A DNA stretch of 37,511 nucleotides, taken from assembly GCA_021850605.1 (NCBI GenBank), contig JAJZLQ010000098.1:1-37511 (forward strand). The letters run 5' to 3'. The notes under the pieces were generated by a model. The model did no database searches. It saw only the letters and a list, made by a program, of their open reading frames with translations, and was not told the origin of the DNA. The translations under genes were made by a program, and so were the position numbers. This document shows, piece after piece, positions 16,648 through 24,909 of this stretch. This DNA is from Actinomycetes bacterium (GTDB lineage: Bacteria > Actinomycetota > Acidimicrobiia > Acidimicrobiales > Acidimicrobiaceae). Numbering within the stretch: position 1 is the stretch's first letter; the number at the start of each line of letters is the position of its first letter.

Positions 16648-17376
16648 ATGACAGCGACTGAAGACCTCGGCCATCCTCACGGCGGCCAGCCCGGCCCCGA
16701 GCCCATCTACAGCCTGTCGGGAGTCGACAAGGAATACTCCAGGGGAAGCGTCGCTGTTGCGGCGATAACCGGCATCAGCCTGGAGATCGGCGCCGGCGAA
16801 ATGATCTCTCTCGAAGGTCCGAGCGGTTCCGGTAAGTCGACGCTGCTCCTCCTGCTTGGAGCTCTCGACAGGCCCAGCAGGGGAAGCATCCTCTACAACG
16901 GCATGGAGCTCGCGTCGGTATCGGAGGTGGAGCTGACAAAGATCAGGCGGAACGAAATCGGCTTCGTCTTCCAGCAGTTCAACCTCATACCGACCCTCTC
17001 GGCCGCCGAGAACGTGGAGATTGCGGCACAAGCCGGGCGCGGTGCGCAGGCTACGAGTCGAGCTCGCGAGCTACTGGAAATGGTGGGGCTGGGAAACCGC
17101 GGTGATCACCTTCCGAGCAGACTTTCGGGCGGGGAGCAGCAGCGGGTTGCGATCGCCCGGGCGCTCATGAACGGCCCGAAGGTGATCATCGCCGACGAGC
17201 CGACGGGAAACCTCGACTCGGCCAGCGCGGCCACCGTGATGGACCTACTTTCCAAACTCAACGGGGAGAGCGGAGTGACTGTGATTATTGCCACGCACGA
17301 CCGGGACGTGGCCAGCAGGTGTCCGAGGAGGATAAGGCTGCGTGACGGCAGAATACAGCCGGACGCCGAAGAATAA
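16648..17376 (+). CDS. ABC transporter ATPase, MacB/LolD type
   Basis: The 242-residue ATPase partner of the upstream permease. Motifs in order are Walker A GPSGSGKST, Q-loop FQQFNLIPTLS, signature LSGGEQQRVAIARAL, Walker B VIIADEPTGNLDS and H-loop ATHD. The start ATG 16648 has AAAAGGAG eight bases upstream. An in-frame ATG at 16606 overlaps the permease stop codon and would add 14 residues; the coupled start cannot be excluded. The two genes form a two-gene operon. A GC-rich hairpin follows at once. Confidence 0.93.
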   Translation: MTATEDLGHPHGGQPGPEPIYSLSGVDKEYSRGSVAVAAITGISLEIGAGEMISLEGPSGSGKSTLLLLLGALDRPSRGSILYNGMELASVSEVELTKIRRNEIGFVFQQFNLIPTLSAAENVEIAAQAGRGAQATSRARELLEMVGLGNRGDHLPSRLSGGEQQRVAIARALMNGPKVIIADEPTGNLDSASAATVMDLLSKLNGESGVTVIIATHDRDVASRCPRRIRLRDGRIQPDAEE

Positions 17377-17377
17377 A

Positions 17378-17396
17378 CCGCGGCGCTACGCCGCGG
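17378..17396. terminator. GC-rich hairpin ending both the ABC operon and SRP RNA
   Basis: CCGCGGCG-CTA-CGCCGCGG begins two bases after the ATPase stop codon. On the minus strand it is followed by TTTATTCTT, so it best fits a terminator for the SRP RNA. Its right arm is at the same time the 3' side of the SRP RNA terminal stem. Confidence 0.65.
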
Positions 17397-17510
17397 GAGG
17401 GAACCAGACGACCTGCGGCACCCTTGCCGCTCCGCTGAGAGCTGCTGTCTTCCGACCCTGACCCGGTTCACGGTGACAAGCCGCGCAGGGTCCGATTCCC
17501 TCCCGCGGCG
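17389..17510 (-). ncRNA. ffs: Small bacterial signal recognition particle RNA (4.5S type)
   Basis: This RNA binds Ffh and targets ribosomes making membrane proteins. The minus strand contains the diagnostic domain IV: GTCAGG, stem GTC, tetraloop GGAA (17450-17453), stem GAC, then AGCAGC. The symmetric and asymmetric internal loops are correct. Outward, partial pairing continues and ends in a perfect 15-bp terminal stem (17389-17403 with 17496-17510). The compact hairpin has no Alu domain. The exact ends are inferred from the stem. It lies divergent to tRNA-Ser, next to tadA, a neighbourhood often seen for ffs. Confidence 0.9.
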
Positions 17511-17531
17511 CCTCACGCCGCGGCAGACGAA

Positions 17532-17539
17532 TATTCTAT
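17532..17539. promoter_or_regulatory. Overlapping divergent -10 boxes for tRNA-Ser and SRP RNA
   Basis: TATTCTAT contains TATTCT on the plus strand (17532-17537), ten bases before the tRNA 5' end. On the minus strand it contains TAGAAT (17539-17534), pointing at the SRP RNA. Both fit the consensus well. Confidence 0.55.
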
Positions 17540-17547
17540 TGCCTTAC

Positions 17548-17635
17548 GGAGGAGTGCGAGAGCGGCCGAATCGGCACGATTGGAAATCGTGTGTGGGGCA
17601 ACCCACCGTGGGTTCAAATCCCACCTCCTCCGCCA
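17548..17635 (+). tRNA. tRNA-Ser (anticodon GGA)
   Basis: Acceptor arms GGAGGAG/CTCCTCC pair perfectly, with discriminator G at 17632 and an encoded CCA at 17633-17635. The anticodon stem CACGA/TCGTG encloses the loop TTGGAAA, giving GGA (17582-17584), which reads UCC and UCU. A long variable arm marks it as class II, and the T loop is TTCAAAT. Confidence 0.96.
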
Positions 17636-17728
17636 AGCCGGCACCGGCAGCTCCGAGCACGCCCTAGACGGCTCAGCATGCCTCGATACGCGTGTCGGTG
17701 AATTTGAGCACAGGAGCTATCGCGACTT

Positions 17729-18205
17729 ATGGAACCCGACACGGTTCGGGCCGCCTTCGACGAGCTGGCCATGCAGGCGGCTATCGACGAAGCCTCAGCG
17801 GCCTCGGCAAAGGGTGAGGTACCCATCGGCGCGGTGGTAGTCCGCAACGGGGAGATCATTGCCCGAGCGCACAACTTGCGTGAGACGAACCGCAACCCCC
17901 TGGCGCACGCGGAGATCTTGGCGATCGCTGTTGCCGCGGAGACGGTCGGGGCATGGAGGCTCTCCGATTGCGAGATCTACTGCACTCTTGAGCCGTGCCC
18001 TATGTGCGCAGGCGCAATCGTGGCGGCACGCATGCGGGGGCTCTTTTTCGGCGCCTACGACCCCAAGGCCGGTGCGGTCGCCTCCCTTTACGGGATGCTC
18101 TCCGACCCGAGACTCAACCACGAGACGCCATGGGAGGGCGGGATCAGGGCGAAGGAGTGTGGGGAGTTGCTCTCCGGGTTCTTCGACTCGCTGCGAACTG
18201 ATTAG
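17729..18205 (+). CDS. tadA: tRNA-specific adenosine deaminase (A34 to inosine)
   Basis: TadA converts A34 of tRNA-Arg(ACG) to inosine. The 158-residue protein has the zinc deaminase motifs HAE (His about 60, Glu 62) and PCPMC (Cys 90 and 93), preceded by VPIGAVVV and followed by FGAYDPKAGA, a TadA signature. The C-terminal NHETPWEGGI matches the usual NHxxxVxGG. ATG 17729 has an AGGAG about 12 bases upstream, rather far; ATG 17771 would cut into the fold, so the longer form is kept. The gene is framed by two serine tRNA genes. Confidence 0.95.
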   Translation: MEPDTVRAAFDELAMQAAIDEASAASAKGEVPIGAVVVRNGEIIARAHNLRETNRNPLAHAEILAIAVAAETVGAWRLSDCEIYCTLEPCPMCAGAIVAARMRGLFFGAYDPKAGAVASLYGMLSDPRLNHETPWEGGIRAKECGELLSGFFDSLRTD

Positions 18206-18208
18206 TAT
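18203..18208 (+). promoter_or_regulatory. Putative -10 box (TAGTAT) of tRNA-Ser(CGA)
   Basis: TAGTAT overlaps the tadA stop codon TAG and ends 11 bases before the tRNA, nearly the same distance as the TATTCT box of the other serine tRNA (10 bases). Confidence 0.45.
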
Positions 18209-18219
18209 GTCACCGGACC

Positions 18220-18307
18220 GGAGGGGTGCGAGAGTGGCCGAATCGGGCGGTCTCGAAAACCGTTGTGTCGCAAGGCACCGTGGGTTCGAATCCCACCCCC
18301 TCCGCCA
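18220..18307 (+). tRNA. tRNA-Ser (anticodon CGA)
   Basis: Acceptor arms GGAGGGG/CCCCTCC are perfect, followed by G and an encoded CCA (18305-18307). The anticodon stem GCGGT/ACCGT, with one G-U pair, encloses CTCGAAA, giving CGA (18254-18256), which reads UCG. The variable arm is long and the T loop is TTCGAAT. Confidence 0.96.
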
Positions 18308-18415
18308 CGGGTTAGATACAAAACTGACTTTGTCGCACCGGCAAAGTACATCAACATAATCCAGCATCGGTGTGACAGCGGTTCGCAACACCGAACAAGG
18401 GGCTCGCCCGGATAG

Positions 18416-19336
18416 CTAGCGCATTCGGGACGCGAGCCAGGCCTCGATTCCGTCCAGCGCATGTGCGGCCATGGATGTGGAGTGGGAGGTGAAGCCGTGC
18501 ATGGCCTCGGGATACAGGCGGATATCCACTTCGTTGCCCGCGGCCAAGAGCCTGGCCGCCATGGCCAGATTGTCCTCGAGCAGTATGTCCAGCGTTCCGG
18601 CCAGGATCAGCGCCGGAGGCAATCCGCGAAGGTCTCCATAAATAGGTGACACGTCGGGATCGGTCCGGTCAGACAGGTGGCCCGCGTAGGCCTGGATGAA
18701 CCATTCATCGGCGTAAAGCCGGCCACCCGGACTCATTCCGCTGAGGTCATAGGCACCAAACTGCAGCACGGCACCGGCAATGCGGTTGGCAAGACCCCGG
18801 TCCCGCAACCTAAGCAGCGTCGTCATGACAAGTGTGGCTCCCGCCGATGCTCCTCCGGCCAAAATCCGCTCCGTGCCAAAAACCCGACGCCCTTCGTCCA
18901 ACAGCCACAGGGCAGCCGTCTCGCAATCGTCGGGTGCGGCCGGCCACGGATGCTCGGGCGCCAGCCGATACTCGACACTGACCACGGTCACGCCGAGCGC
19001 CTCGGCCAAGCATGCATTGCGCGAATCGTTTCGAGCCGCCGAGTCCATGTAGAACCCCCCGCCATGAATGTCGAGGTGGACGGCACTGGATGGACCCGAA
19101 GTGGGGCTGGTGATTCTCACCGGAACCTGGCGGCCCTCGGCGGAGGCAATATGTTCGACTGCTCGCGAGCCCCCCGTCCGGCTTCCGTCCAGTTTGCGTC
19201 GGGCCTCTTGTAGCTCTTCGTAGCTGGTCGGGCCCCTCTGCCCGCCGGCTGCCTGCTTGGCTGCATAGAACCTTCGGCTCTCTTCCACGTGGACCAAGGC
19301 GCCTTCGTCGATGAGATCTGCAAGCCGGATGTTCAT
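18416..19336 (-). CDS. Alpha/beta hydrolase, hormone-sensitive lipase family
   Basis: A 306-residue esterase without signal peptide. The HSL hallmark is HGGGFYMDSA (oxyanion hole). It is followed by VSVEYRLAPEHPWPAAPDD, nucleophile elbow GGASAGA, acid in AGTLDIL and the catalytic His in EAMHGFT. Family members hydrolyse short-chain acyl esters; the natural substrate is unknown. ATG 19336 has AAGGA five bases upstream. It stands alone between the tRNA cluster and a divergent GNAT gene. Confidence 0.92.
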   Translation of the reverse strand: MNIRLADLIDEGALVHVEESRRFYAAKQAAGGQRGPTSYEELQEARRKLDGSRTGGSRAVEHIASAEGRQVPVRITSPTSGPSSAVHLDIHGGGFYMDSAARNDSRNACLAEALGVTVVSVEYRLAPEHPWPAAPDDCETAALWLLDEGRRVFGTERILAGGASAGATLVMTTLLRLRDRGLANRIAGAVLQFGAYDLSGMSPGGRLYADEWFIQAYAGHLSDRTDPDVSPIYGDLRGLPPALILAGTLDILLEDNLAMAARLLAAGNEVDIRLYPEAMHGFTSHSTSMAAHALDGIEAWLASRMR

Positions 19337-19566
19337 GATTTCCTTTGAAGTCCGCCAGCTGGCTGAATACCAACCGCCGCCATGTTATTTCAACGGCTCC
19401 GGTAAAACACCAGGGCCAGGCGATGCAAGAGGGGATGGCTCCGCTACCCGCGACGACCCCCAAGACGTGCTGCGCTCGCGAAAGCGGGCGGCTCGATGGG
19501 GGACCACGCCGCCAGATCTGGAATCCCGCTCACGCCAGCACGGACTTCCGTGGCATTCTCGGAGTC

Positions 19567-20079
19567 GTGTCATCCTTCGTACAACTGTCGACTCCAAACC
19601 TCACGCTGCTCCCGTTCGATGCCCAAACCGCCAGAGCGGTCGTCAACGGAGATCTGAGCTCTCTCAGTCCCGCGGAAGGATGGCCGCATGAGGACACTGT
19701 CGACGGATTGTCAGGCGCGGTCAAATACGGGTGGCCCGCGGGATGGATGGTGATGCTCGAGGGCAAGATCATCGGAGACTGCGGCACGCACGGCCCGGCA
19801 AACAGCGACGGCGTGATCGAGATCGGATACGGCTTGGCCGCCCCGTTCCGAGGACGCGGTTTCGGAACCGAGCTGGTGGGCGCCGCCAGTCAGTGGCTTC
19901 TTGGGCAGCCCGACGTGCGCGCCGTCATCGCGACCACACTCGTTGCAAATGTCGCCAGCCGTCGCGTGCTCGAAAAGAACGCCTTCGTCCTGAGCGGATT
20001 CGACGACGAGGGCCAAGCCGTGTACAGGCTGTCCGCACCATCGGGTGGGTGGTCACCTTCGCACGACGGGACCCCGTAA
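19567..20079 (+). CDS. GNAT-family N-acetyltransferase (RimJ/RimL-like)
   Basis: A 170-residue acetyltransferase. The acetyl-CoA loop is RGRGFGTELV, preceded by GVIEIGYGLAAPF and followed by ATTLVANVASRRVLEKNAFVLSG, the usual N-x-x-S-x-x-V-L-E-K-x-G/A-F pattern of the RimJ/RimL group. The substrate is unknown. The open frame begins at 19345, but its first 74 codons look non-coding, so I chose GTG 19567. There is no well-spaced Shine-Dalgarno sequence. The start is therefore less certain than the family. Confidence 0.8.
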   Translation: MSSFVQLSTPNLTLLPFDAQTARAVVNGDLSSLSPAEGWPHEDTVDGLSGAVKYGWPAGWMVMLEGKIIGDCGTHGPANSDGVIEIGYGLAAPFRGRGFGTELVGAASQWLLGQPDVRAVIATTLVANVASRRVLEKNAFVLSGFDDEGQAVYRLSAPSGGWSPSHDGTP

Positions 20080-20266
20080 TGGTTTCTTGAGCCGGTACGA
20101 GTGACCGATCGAAACGAATCTCTCCCGCGTCCCTGGCAAGCGCCGCTCGCCGCCAACGGGGCGGACGGACGGATACGGTAGGGGGCCCGCTTGAACGACA
20201 ACGGACCACCGATCGAGCGCTTTCCGGGACCGGCGATGGTGCCGCGGCACAGGACGAAGCGACAGG

Positions 20267-22735
20267 TCATCTGCTCCCTGTCGTGGATAGTTCTACGAGA
20301 TCTCCGCCGATGACAAGAAGGGTCCCGTTCGGTTGCTCTGCAACGCAGCTGGGATGGACAGAGACGTCAGTTATCACCCGGTAGTAGCCCGCCGGCAGTA
20401 AGCCACCCCAATTGCTGCGGTACTTGTCCTGGCGTAGCTCCCGGCCGGGAACCGCTGCATATACCGCCTTTGCCAATATCCCAGTGCAGGTCATCGGCGA
20501 TCCAAAGGGCCCTGGAAAGACCCAGGGGCCAAAGCCTGGGCGATACTCTATCGTCTGGGTGTTAAGGCCGCCGTTGACAAGTCCCCCTTGCCGGATGGTG
20601 ATCAACTCCTTGCCAAGCGACGTCGTCCAAGGCCCGGGCGCAAAGGGCGCACTGCTCGGGCGGTGCTTGTCCACCCAGGACTGCCAATACCCGGCGAGGA
20701 GCCCGGGAATTCTGCCGGGCGCGATCGACTCAACCTGGCTCCGACCGCTCTGGGGAACCAGGAACGGATAGACCGTGGCCTTTACCGTGTAGTCGGTGGC
20801 AAAGGCGACCCGCCAAGGAGCCTCGGCGTCATTCTTCTGCACCACGAGCAAGGTAACCAACTGGCGTCCGGCCTGGCCGGACCGGGTCGACACCTCGCCG
20901 AGGAAGGTCATAGGGTACGCGTCGCCCGGGGGGATAACGACGGCTTGTTGCAGATCAGGTAGGTCGGGAATCTTCGAACCGGGTGCCTGACCGACCGTCG
21001 CCAGCTCAACTTGGGCAATATCCGTGGCCAATGCCTCGCTTCCCGGCTCGTCCACGACCCGGAGCTGATCCGGATCCAGGCGGCTAATGGCTGACTGCCG
21101 CTCCTCCCAAAGCAGACTCAGCACATGCCCCGCGTACGCGGTGCTGATCGAACCACCCGGTGCCCTCTGGAGCGAGTAGGCAAGCGGGGGAAGCTTCTCG
21201 ACGGTGTGGGTCAGGGTGGCGGTCGTATAGCCCGGCGGAGGCGCCTGGGCGGCACGCTGGGCCGAATACACGGCCAGCGCCACGGTTAGGACTAAGCACA
21301 CCTCGACCGCTCGGCGAACCAGGAGGCCGCGCCTAGGTGGAGGAGGTGCGATTGGTCCGGGAGAAGGAGCCTCGGCCTTGACCGACCGAAGCGCGCGCAG
21401 GCTCCCGGTCGTCAACCAGAGAAGAAGGGGCAGCGCCACCACAACCGGAACCAACACCCAGTCGGCATGATTCGCTAAGGCCAGGTTGGCGGCGATCGCA
21501 GCGACAAGGACGAAGGAGACCAGGAGTGTCACGCTGCGAACGAAGTCGCTACGAACCTCGGCCACCGCCCCTACGCGTGCGTCGGCTGCAGGAGAACTCG
21601 GGGTTCCGGCGATAGACAGGAGGTCCGCCGCCTGGGGGAAGAGCGCAGGACTCCTACCCAGGACGCGACGCAACTGTTCGGACGCACCGGCATCAAGCAG
21701 GGCCGAGGATATGGGCACGCGTCGGCCCGAAGCCGCTTCGACCACCAGTACATGCGTGGACGCTCCGGCGCCACGGTTGAATCGTGAGCCGACGGCCCGT
21801 ACGCCAACCGAGCAAACCGTCTCCCTTCCCATCAACCACCAGCGGCGCTGGAAGTTACGTCGTTGGGCCAACCAGGTATCGCCTATGGCCAGTTCGGCCG
21901 GGGATAGAGCGAGTAGCGCCACCCCCATGACGGCCGCGGAGGCGAGGGTGATGGAAAACCACAGCGCGAAGAGCTGCCAGCTGAAGGGGCGTCCACCTTC
22001 GGTCTGCGCTCTGGCGACGGCGAGAGCCAGGCGGCCCACTGCCATGACCAAGACGCCAAGCCCGTAGAGCTTGACATCGGGCCGCACAGCGTCGCGATTA
22101 CGCCTGCGGAAGAGCGGTTCACCCGGTAGTTCGCTCACCATGTCAGGCCGCCGGGGATCCGGCGGCACCGGTCGCGAGGAGACGCCAACACGCGATCCGA
22201 GAACGGATACAACCCGGGCTGCTGCGGAATCCGAAGCAAGCCCGGAAAGAAACGCGGAGCCGCTCGAAGCTCCGGGCCGAGATTCGTCCCCCCTGCCCAG
22301 CCGAGACCGTGCTCCGCGGATGGGTATTGATACACCGTTGAGCAGCACCAGGACCGGCTCCACCCGGCGGCCTGACCTTCCCACCGGCCGCACCTCGACC
22401 GAGGCGACCATCGGCCAGGGAAATGCCCTGCGCGAGGTCCCCATGACAGTGACGCCTTCTGAATTCGCCGCGACCACGGTTGGTCGAGACCGCAAGGCGA
22501 CCACGACGATGATGGCGGCGCCGGCGACGATCGCCACCACGATTGCCAGAACGTCGACCGAGTTCTGCACAAGGTCCGGGTGCTTGGCGTTGGCGGCTCC
22601 ATCGATTTGGATGATCAGGCCAATTGCCATAAGCCAGGCCCACGACAAGAGCAGGAAAAGCGCCAGCCCCTCGAACGGGCGACGCCGACTCCGGAATTGC
22701 CATGTAGCGGGCGCCGAGCCCACACGTACAACCAT
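20267..22735 (-). CDS. Large multi-pass membrane protein with two PH-like segments; unrecognised
   Basis: I do not recognise this 822-residue protein as a whole. Hydrophobic helices fall at about 23-44, 61-81, 222-242, 252-276, 400-421, 425-443 and 473-491. Between helices 2 and 3 (about 85-185) and helices 4 and 5 (about 279-362) are two similar beta-rich segments: RAFPWPMVASVEVRP, and RRWWLMGRETVCSVGVRAV. They look like bacterial PH domains. Seven helices put a 330-residue C-terminal domain outside the cell; it includes conserved-looking GPWVFPGPFG and two late Cys. A Pro-rich stretch (PIAPPPPRRG) precedes helix 7. The start ATG has no Shine-Dalgarno sequence. A signalling or envelope role is conceivable but unproven. 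Confidence 0.6.
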   Translation of the reverse strand: MVVRVGSAPATWQFRSRRRPFEGLALFLLLSWAWLMAIGLIIQIDGAANAKHPDLVQNSVDVLAIVVAIVAGAAIIVVVALRSRPTVVAANSEGVTVMGTSRRAFPWPMVASVEVRPVGRSGRRVEPVLVLLNGVSIPIRGARSRLGRGDESRPGASSGSAFLSGLASDSAAARVVSVLGSRVGVSSRPVPPDPRRPDMVSELPGEPLFRRRNRDAVRPDVKLYGLGVLVMAVGRLALAVARAQTEGGRPFSWQLFALWFSITLASAAVMGVALLALSPAELAIGDTWLAQRRNFQRRWWLMGRETVCSVGVRAVGSRFNRGAGASTHVLVVEAASGRRVPISSALLDAGASEQLRRVLGRSPALFPQAADLLSIAGTPSSPAADARVGAVAEVRSDFVRSVTLLVSFVLVAAIAANLALANHADWVLVPVVVALPLLLWLTTGSLRALRSVKAEAPSPGPIAPPPPRRGLLVRRAVEVCLVLTVALAVYSAQRAAQAPPPGYTTATLTHTVEKLPPLAYSLQRAPGGSISTAYAGHVLSLLWEERQSAISRLDPDQLRVVDEPGSEALATDIAQVELATVGQAPGSKIPDLPDLQQAVVIPPGDAYPMTFLGEVSTRSGQAGRQLVTLLVVQKNDAEAPWRVAFATDYTVKATVYPFLVPQSGRSQVESIAPGRIPGLLAGYWQSWVDKHRPSSAPFAPGPWTTSLGKELITIRQGGLVNGGLNTQTIEYRPGFGPWVFPGPFGSPMTCTGILAKAVYAAVPGRELRQDKYRSNWGGLLPAGYYRVITDVSVHPSCVAEQPNGTLLVIGGDLVELSTTGSR

Positions 22736-23088
22736 TTCGGATCAATTCCCATGCGAACCGCTTTGGGCCGCACATGCCAACCTTGGAGACCGATACTAAG
22801 GCTGGATCAAGTCACAGCTGGGAATTTCGCACTGGAATCCAGGCCCTGGCGAGCATCGACACCGGACTAAATGCCAACTCGCGGCGAATTGCCAGGCTGG
22901 TCATCTCGGATTTTGCCGTGGAACGCAATCGTGCGCATCCACGCGACTAAGCGAGCCGGCACGAAGCCACGACCGGCTGCGTTGGCGCAATAAGTGCAAT
23001 GCGGAAACCTTAATGTAGGATCGCCCGCACCGGGCCGGCATCAACTATCAGGCGCCGGCCCGGATCGCCGCGGACACTACATGAATAG
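22736..23088. other. 353-bp intergenic region
   Basis: I see no gene here. The right part contains the terminator hairpin of the epimerase gene at 23030-23063. The left part must hold the promoter of the large membrane protein, but no clear -10/-35 pair stands out. Confidence 0.6.
23030..23063 (-). terminator. Hairpin downstream of the ccr-epimerase operon
   Basis: CCGGGCCGGC and GCCGGCCCGG form a perfect 10-bp stem with a 14-base loop, 25 bases after the epimerase stop codon. No long T-run follows, so termination may depend on the stem alone. Confidence 0.6.
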
Positions 23089-23508
23089 CTACTCTTCGAC
23101 CAGCTCGATAAGCGTGCCGAATGCTGCCTTGGGATGGATGAAAGCCACGGTTGTATCGCGCGAGCCGGGACGGGGCACCTTGTCGACCGTCTCGTACCCC
23201 ATCTCCTGGGCCAGCTTCAGCACCTCGGCACAGGACTCAACCCGGTAGCCGACATGGTGCACGCCCTCACCGCGCTTGGCAATGAACTTGGCCGCCGGGG
23301 AGTCTTCGCGGAATGGGCAGACCAGCTGAATATAAGAGTCCGCGACACGGATCAGCGCCTCGTCGACGCCATCGGACTCGATTCTCTCTCGCTGAACCAG
23401 CTCGGCCCCGAAGAGTCCGGCGTAGAAGCCAATGGCCGCATCAAGATCGCGCACCGCGATGCCGATATGGTCGATCTCGGTGAGCAAACCGTGGTGCTGT
23501 TCTCCCAT
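23089..23508 (-). CDS. mce: Methylmalonyl-CoA / ethylmalonyl-CoA epimerase
   Basis: This enzyme inverts C2 of methylmalonyl-CoA and ethylmalonyl-CoA so that the B12 mutases can use them. The 139-residue vicinal-oxygen-chelate protein has the metal ligands in IDHIGIAV, GEGVHHVGYRV and the C-terminal LIELVEE. The ATG lies two bases after the ccr stop codon, with AAAGGT upstream inside the end of ccr, so translation is probably coupled. Pairing with ccr, whose product is (2S)-ethylmalonyl-CoA, points to a main role in the ethylmalonyl-CoA pathway; it would also serve propionyl-CoA metabolism. Confidence 0.92.
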   Translation of the reverse strand: MGEQHHGLLTEIDHIGIAVRDLDAAIGFYAGLFGAELVQRERIESDGVDEALIRVADSYIQLVCPFREDSPAAKFIAKRGEGVHHVGYRVESCAEVLKLAQEMGYETVDKVPRPGSRDTTVAFIHPKAAFGTLIELVEE

Positions 23509-23510
23509 CG

Positions 23511-24884
23511 CTACTTACCTTTCACCGCGGCGGAGGCGCGGCCGGCCGCGAACCGCTTGAACATGGTGATCTTGTCCTCCCCGACCCTCTCGCGCATCTC
23601 CGGGTCGTCAACGCCCATGTTCTCTTCCGGGGCGAGACAAAGAACGCCGATCTTGCCCTCGTGTTCGTTGAGGCGGACCGAGTTGCAGGCATCGGCGACA
23701 TGCTCGAGGTCGAAGGTCTTGGAAAGGATCGGCTGGATCATTCCTTTGCCGAGCAGCCGGTTCGCATCCCACGCCTCCTTGTAGTTGGCGAAGTGGCTGG
23801 ACTTGATCGACTTCAGCTTCATCCAGAGATGGCGGTTGTCATACTCGATCATGTATCCACTGGTGGCGGCACAGGTAACCACCGTTCCACCGCGCTTGGC
23901 GACGAAAACCGAAGCGCCCATGGTCTCGCGTCCCGGGTGCTCGAAGACGATGTCGGGATCCTCGCCGACGAGGTCGCGAATATCCTTGCCGAAACGGCGC
24001 CACTCCGCCTCGTCCTGGGTGTGCTCGTCCTTCCAGAACTTGTAGCCCTGGGCGCGGCGGTCGATGACCGCCTCGCAACCCATTTGTCGAAGGAGATCCG
24101 CCTTCTCGGGCGAGGAGACCACGCCAACGGGGATTCCGCCTCCGTTGAGAACGTACTGGACGGCGTATCCCCCCAGGCCACCCGTTGCCCCCCAGATGAG
24201 GACCACGTCACCCTGCTTCATGTTGGCGCCGTTCCGTGACACCAGCATGCGATACGAGGTGGAGTTGGTCAGCGCGTTGCACGCCGCCTCCTCCCAGGTG
24301 AGATGTGCGGGCTTGGGCATGAGCTGGTTAGCCCGGACCACAGCCAACTCGGCGAGGCCGCCGTAGTTGGTCTCGAAGCCCCAGATGCGCTGGTGACTGG
24401 CGAGCATGGAGTCGTCGTGAGCTGTCGGCTCCTGGTCATCGACGTAGTTGCAGTGCAGCGTGACCTTGTCGCCCACCTTCCAATTGCGCACGGCGGAGCC
24501 GACGCGGACCACCACACCCGAGCCGTCGGAGCCCAGCACGTGGAAGGGCTGGCTGTGGCGCTGGTCCCAGAGCGAGCCGGAACGGCCGAGCCGGTCGAGG
24601 AAGCTGAAGGTGGAGAGAGGCTCGAAGATCGACGACCAAACGGTGTTGAAGTTGATGGACGACGCCATCACCGCCACGAACACCTCGTCCGGAGCAATCT
24701 CCGGGGTGGGTATCTCGCCGATCTTGATCGTTCGGCGGGGGTCCTTATCCTTCGAGGCCATTCCGTCGAATATCTTGGCGTCCTCCCTGCGCAAATATGC
24801 TGCGCGGAAGTGGCTGGGTAGCGGAATCGCCTCAAGTTCGGCGCTTGGTGCGCCGGCAACTATTGCCTGCAAGAACTCCTGCAT
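23511..24884 (-). CDS. ccr: Crotonyl-CoA carboxylase/reductase
   Basis: Ccr reductively carboxylates crotonyl-CoA with NADPH and CO2 to ethylmalonyl-CoA, the committed step of the ethylmalonyl-CoA pathway. The 457-residue medium-chain reductase matches the family throughout: MASSINFNTVWSSIFEP, RIWGFETNYGGLAELAVV, the nucleotide-binding GATGGLGGYAVQ, GYKFWKDEHTQD and SSHFANYKEAWDANRL. Residues placed in the CO2 pocket of characterised Ccr are conserved: Asn in SSINFN, Phe-Glu in WGFET and His in SHFANY. This argues for a carboxylase rather than a plain enoyl reductase. There is no clear Shine-Dalgarno sequence, but a long leader hairpin precedes it. It is co-transcribed with the epimerase and divergent from acetyl-CoA acetyltransferase. 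Confidence 0.95.
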   Translation of the reverse strand: MQEFLQAIVAGAPSAELEAIPLPSHFRAAYLRREDAKIFDGMASKDKDPRRTIKIGEIPTPEIAPDEVFVAVMASSINFNTVWSSIFEPLSTFSFLDRLGRSGSLWDQRHSQPFHVLGSDGSGVVVRVGSAVRNWKVGDKVTLHCNYVDDQEPTAHDDSMLASHQRIWGFETNYGGLAELAVVRANQLMPKPAHLTWEEAACNALTNSTSYRMLVSRNGANMKQGDVVLIWGATGGLGGYAVQYVLNGGGIPVGVVSSPEKADLLRQMGCEAVIDRRAQGYKFWKDEHTQDEAEWRRFGKDIRDLVGEDPDIVFEHPGRETMGASVFVAKRGGTVVTCAATSGYMIEYDNRHLWMKLKSIKSSHFANYKEAWDANRLLGKGMIQPILSKTFDLEHVADACNSVRLNEHEGKIGVLCLAPEENMGVDDPEMRERVGEDKITMFKRFAAGRASAAVKGK

Positions 24885-24909
24885 ATTTCGAATGTTTCCC
24901 GTCCTCTAG

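Noticed and set aside
15853-17031. A 392-codon minus-strand frame over the ABC permease and ATPase
   Set aside because: It crosses two well-supported genes on the other strand and has no domain features.
18308-18323. ACAAA...TTTGT as a terminator after tRNA-Ser(CGA)
   Set aside because: The stem is only five A/T-rich pairs and no T-run follows.
20080-20266. Short minus-strand frames between the GNAT gene and the large membrane protein
   Set aside because: They are Arg/Pro-rich, lack ribosome-binding sites and overlap the GNAT gene antisense; I see no gene in this gap.
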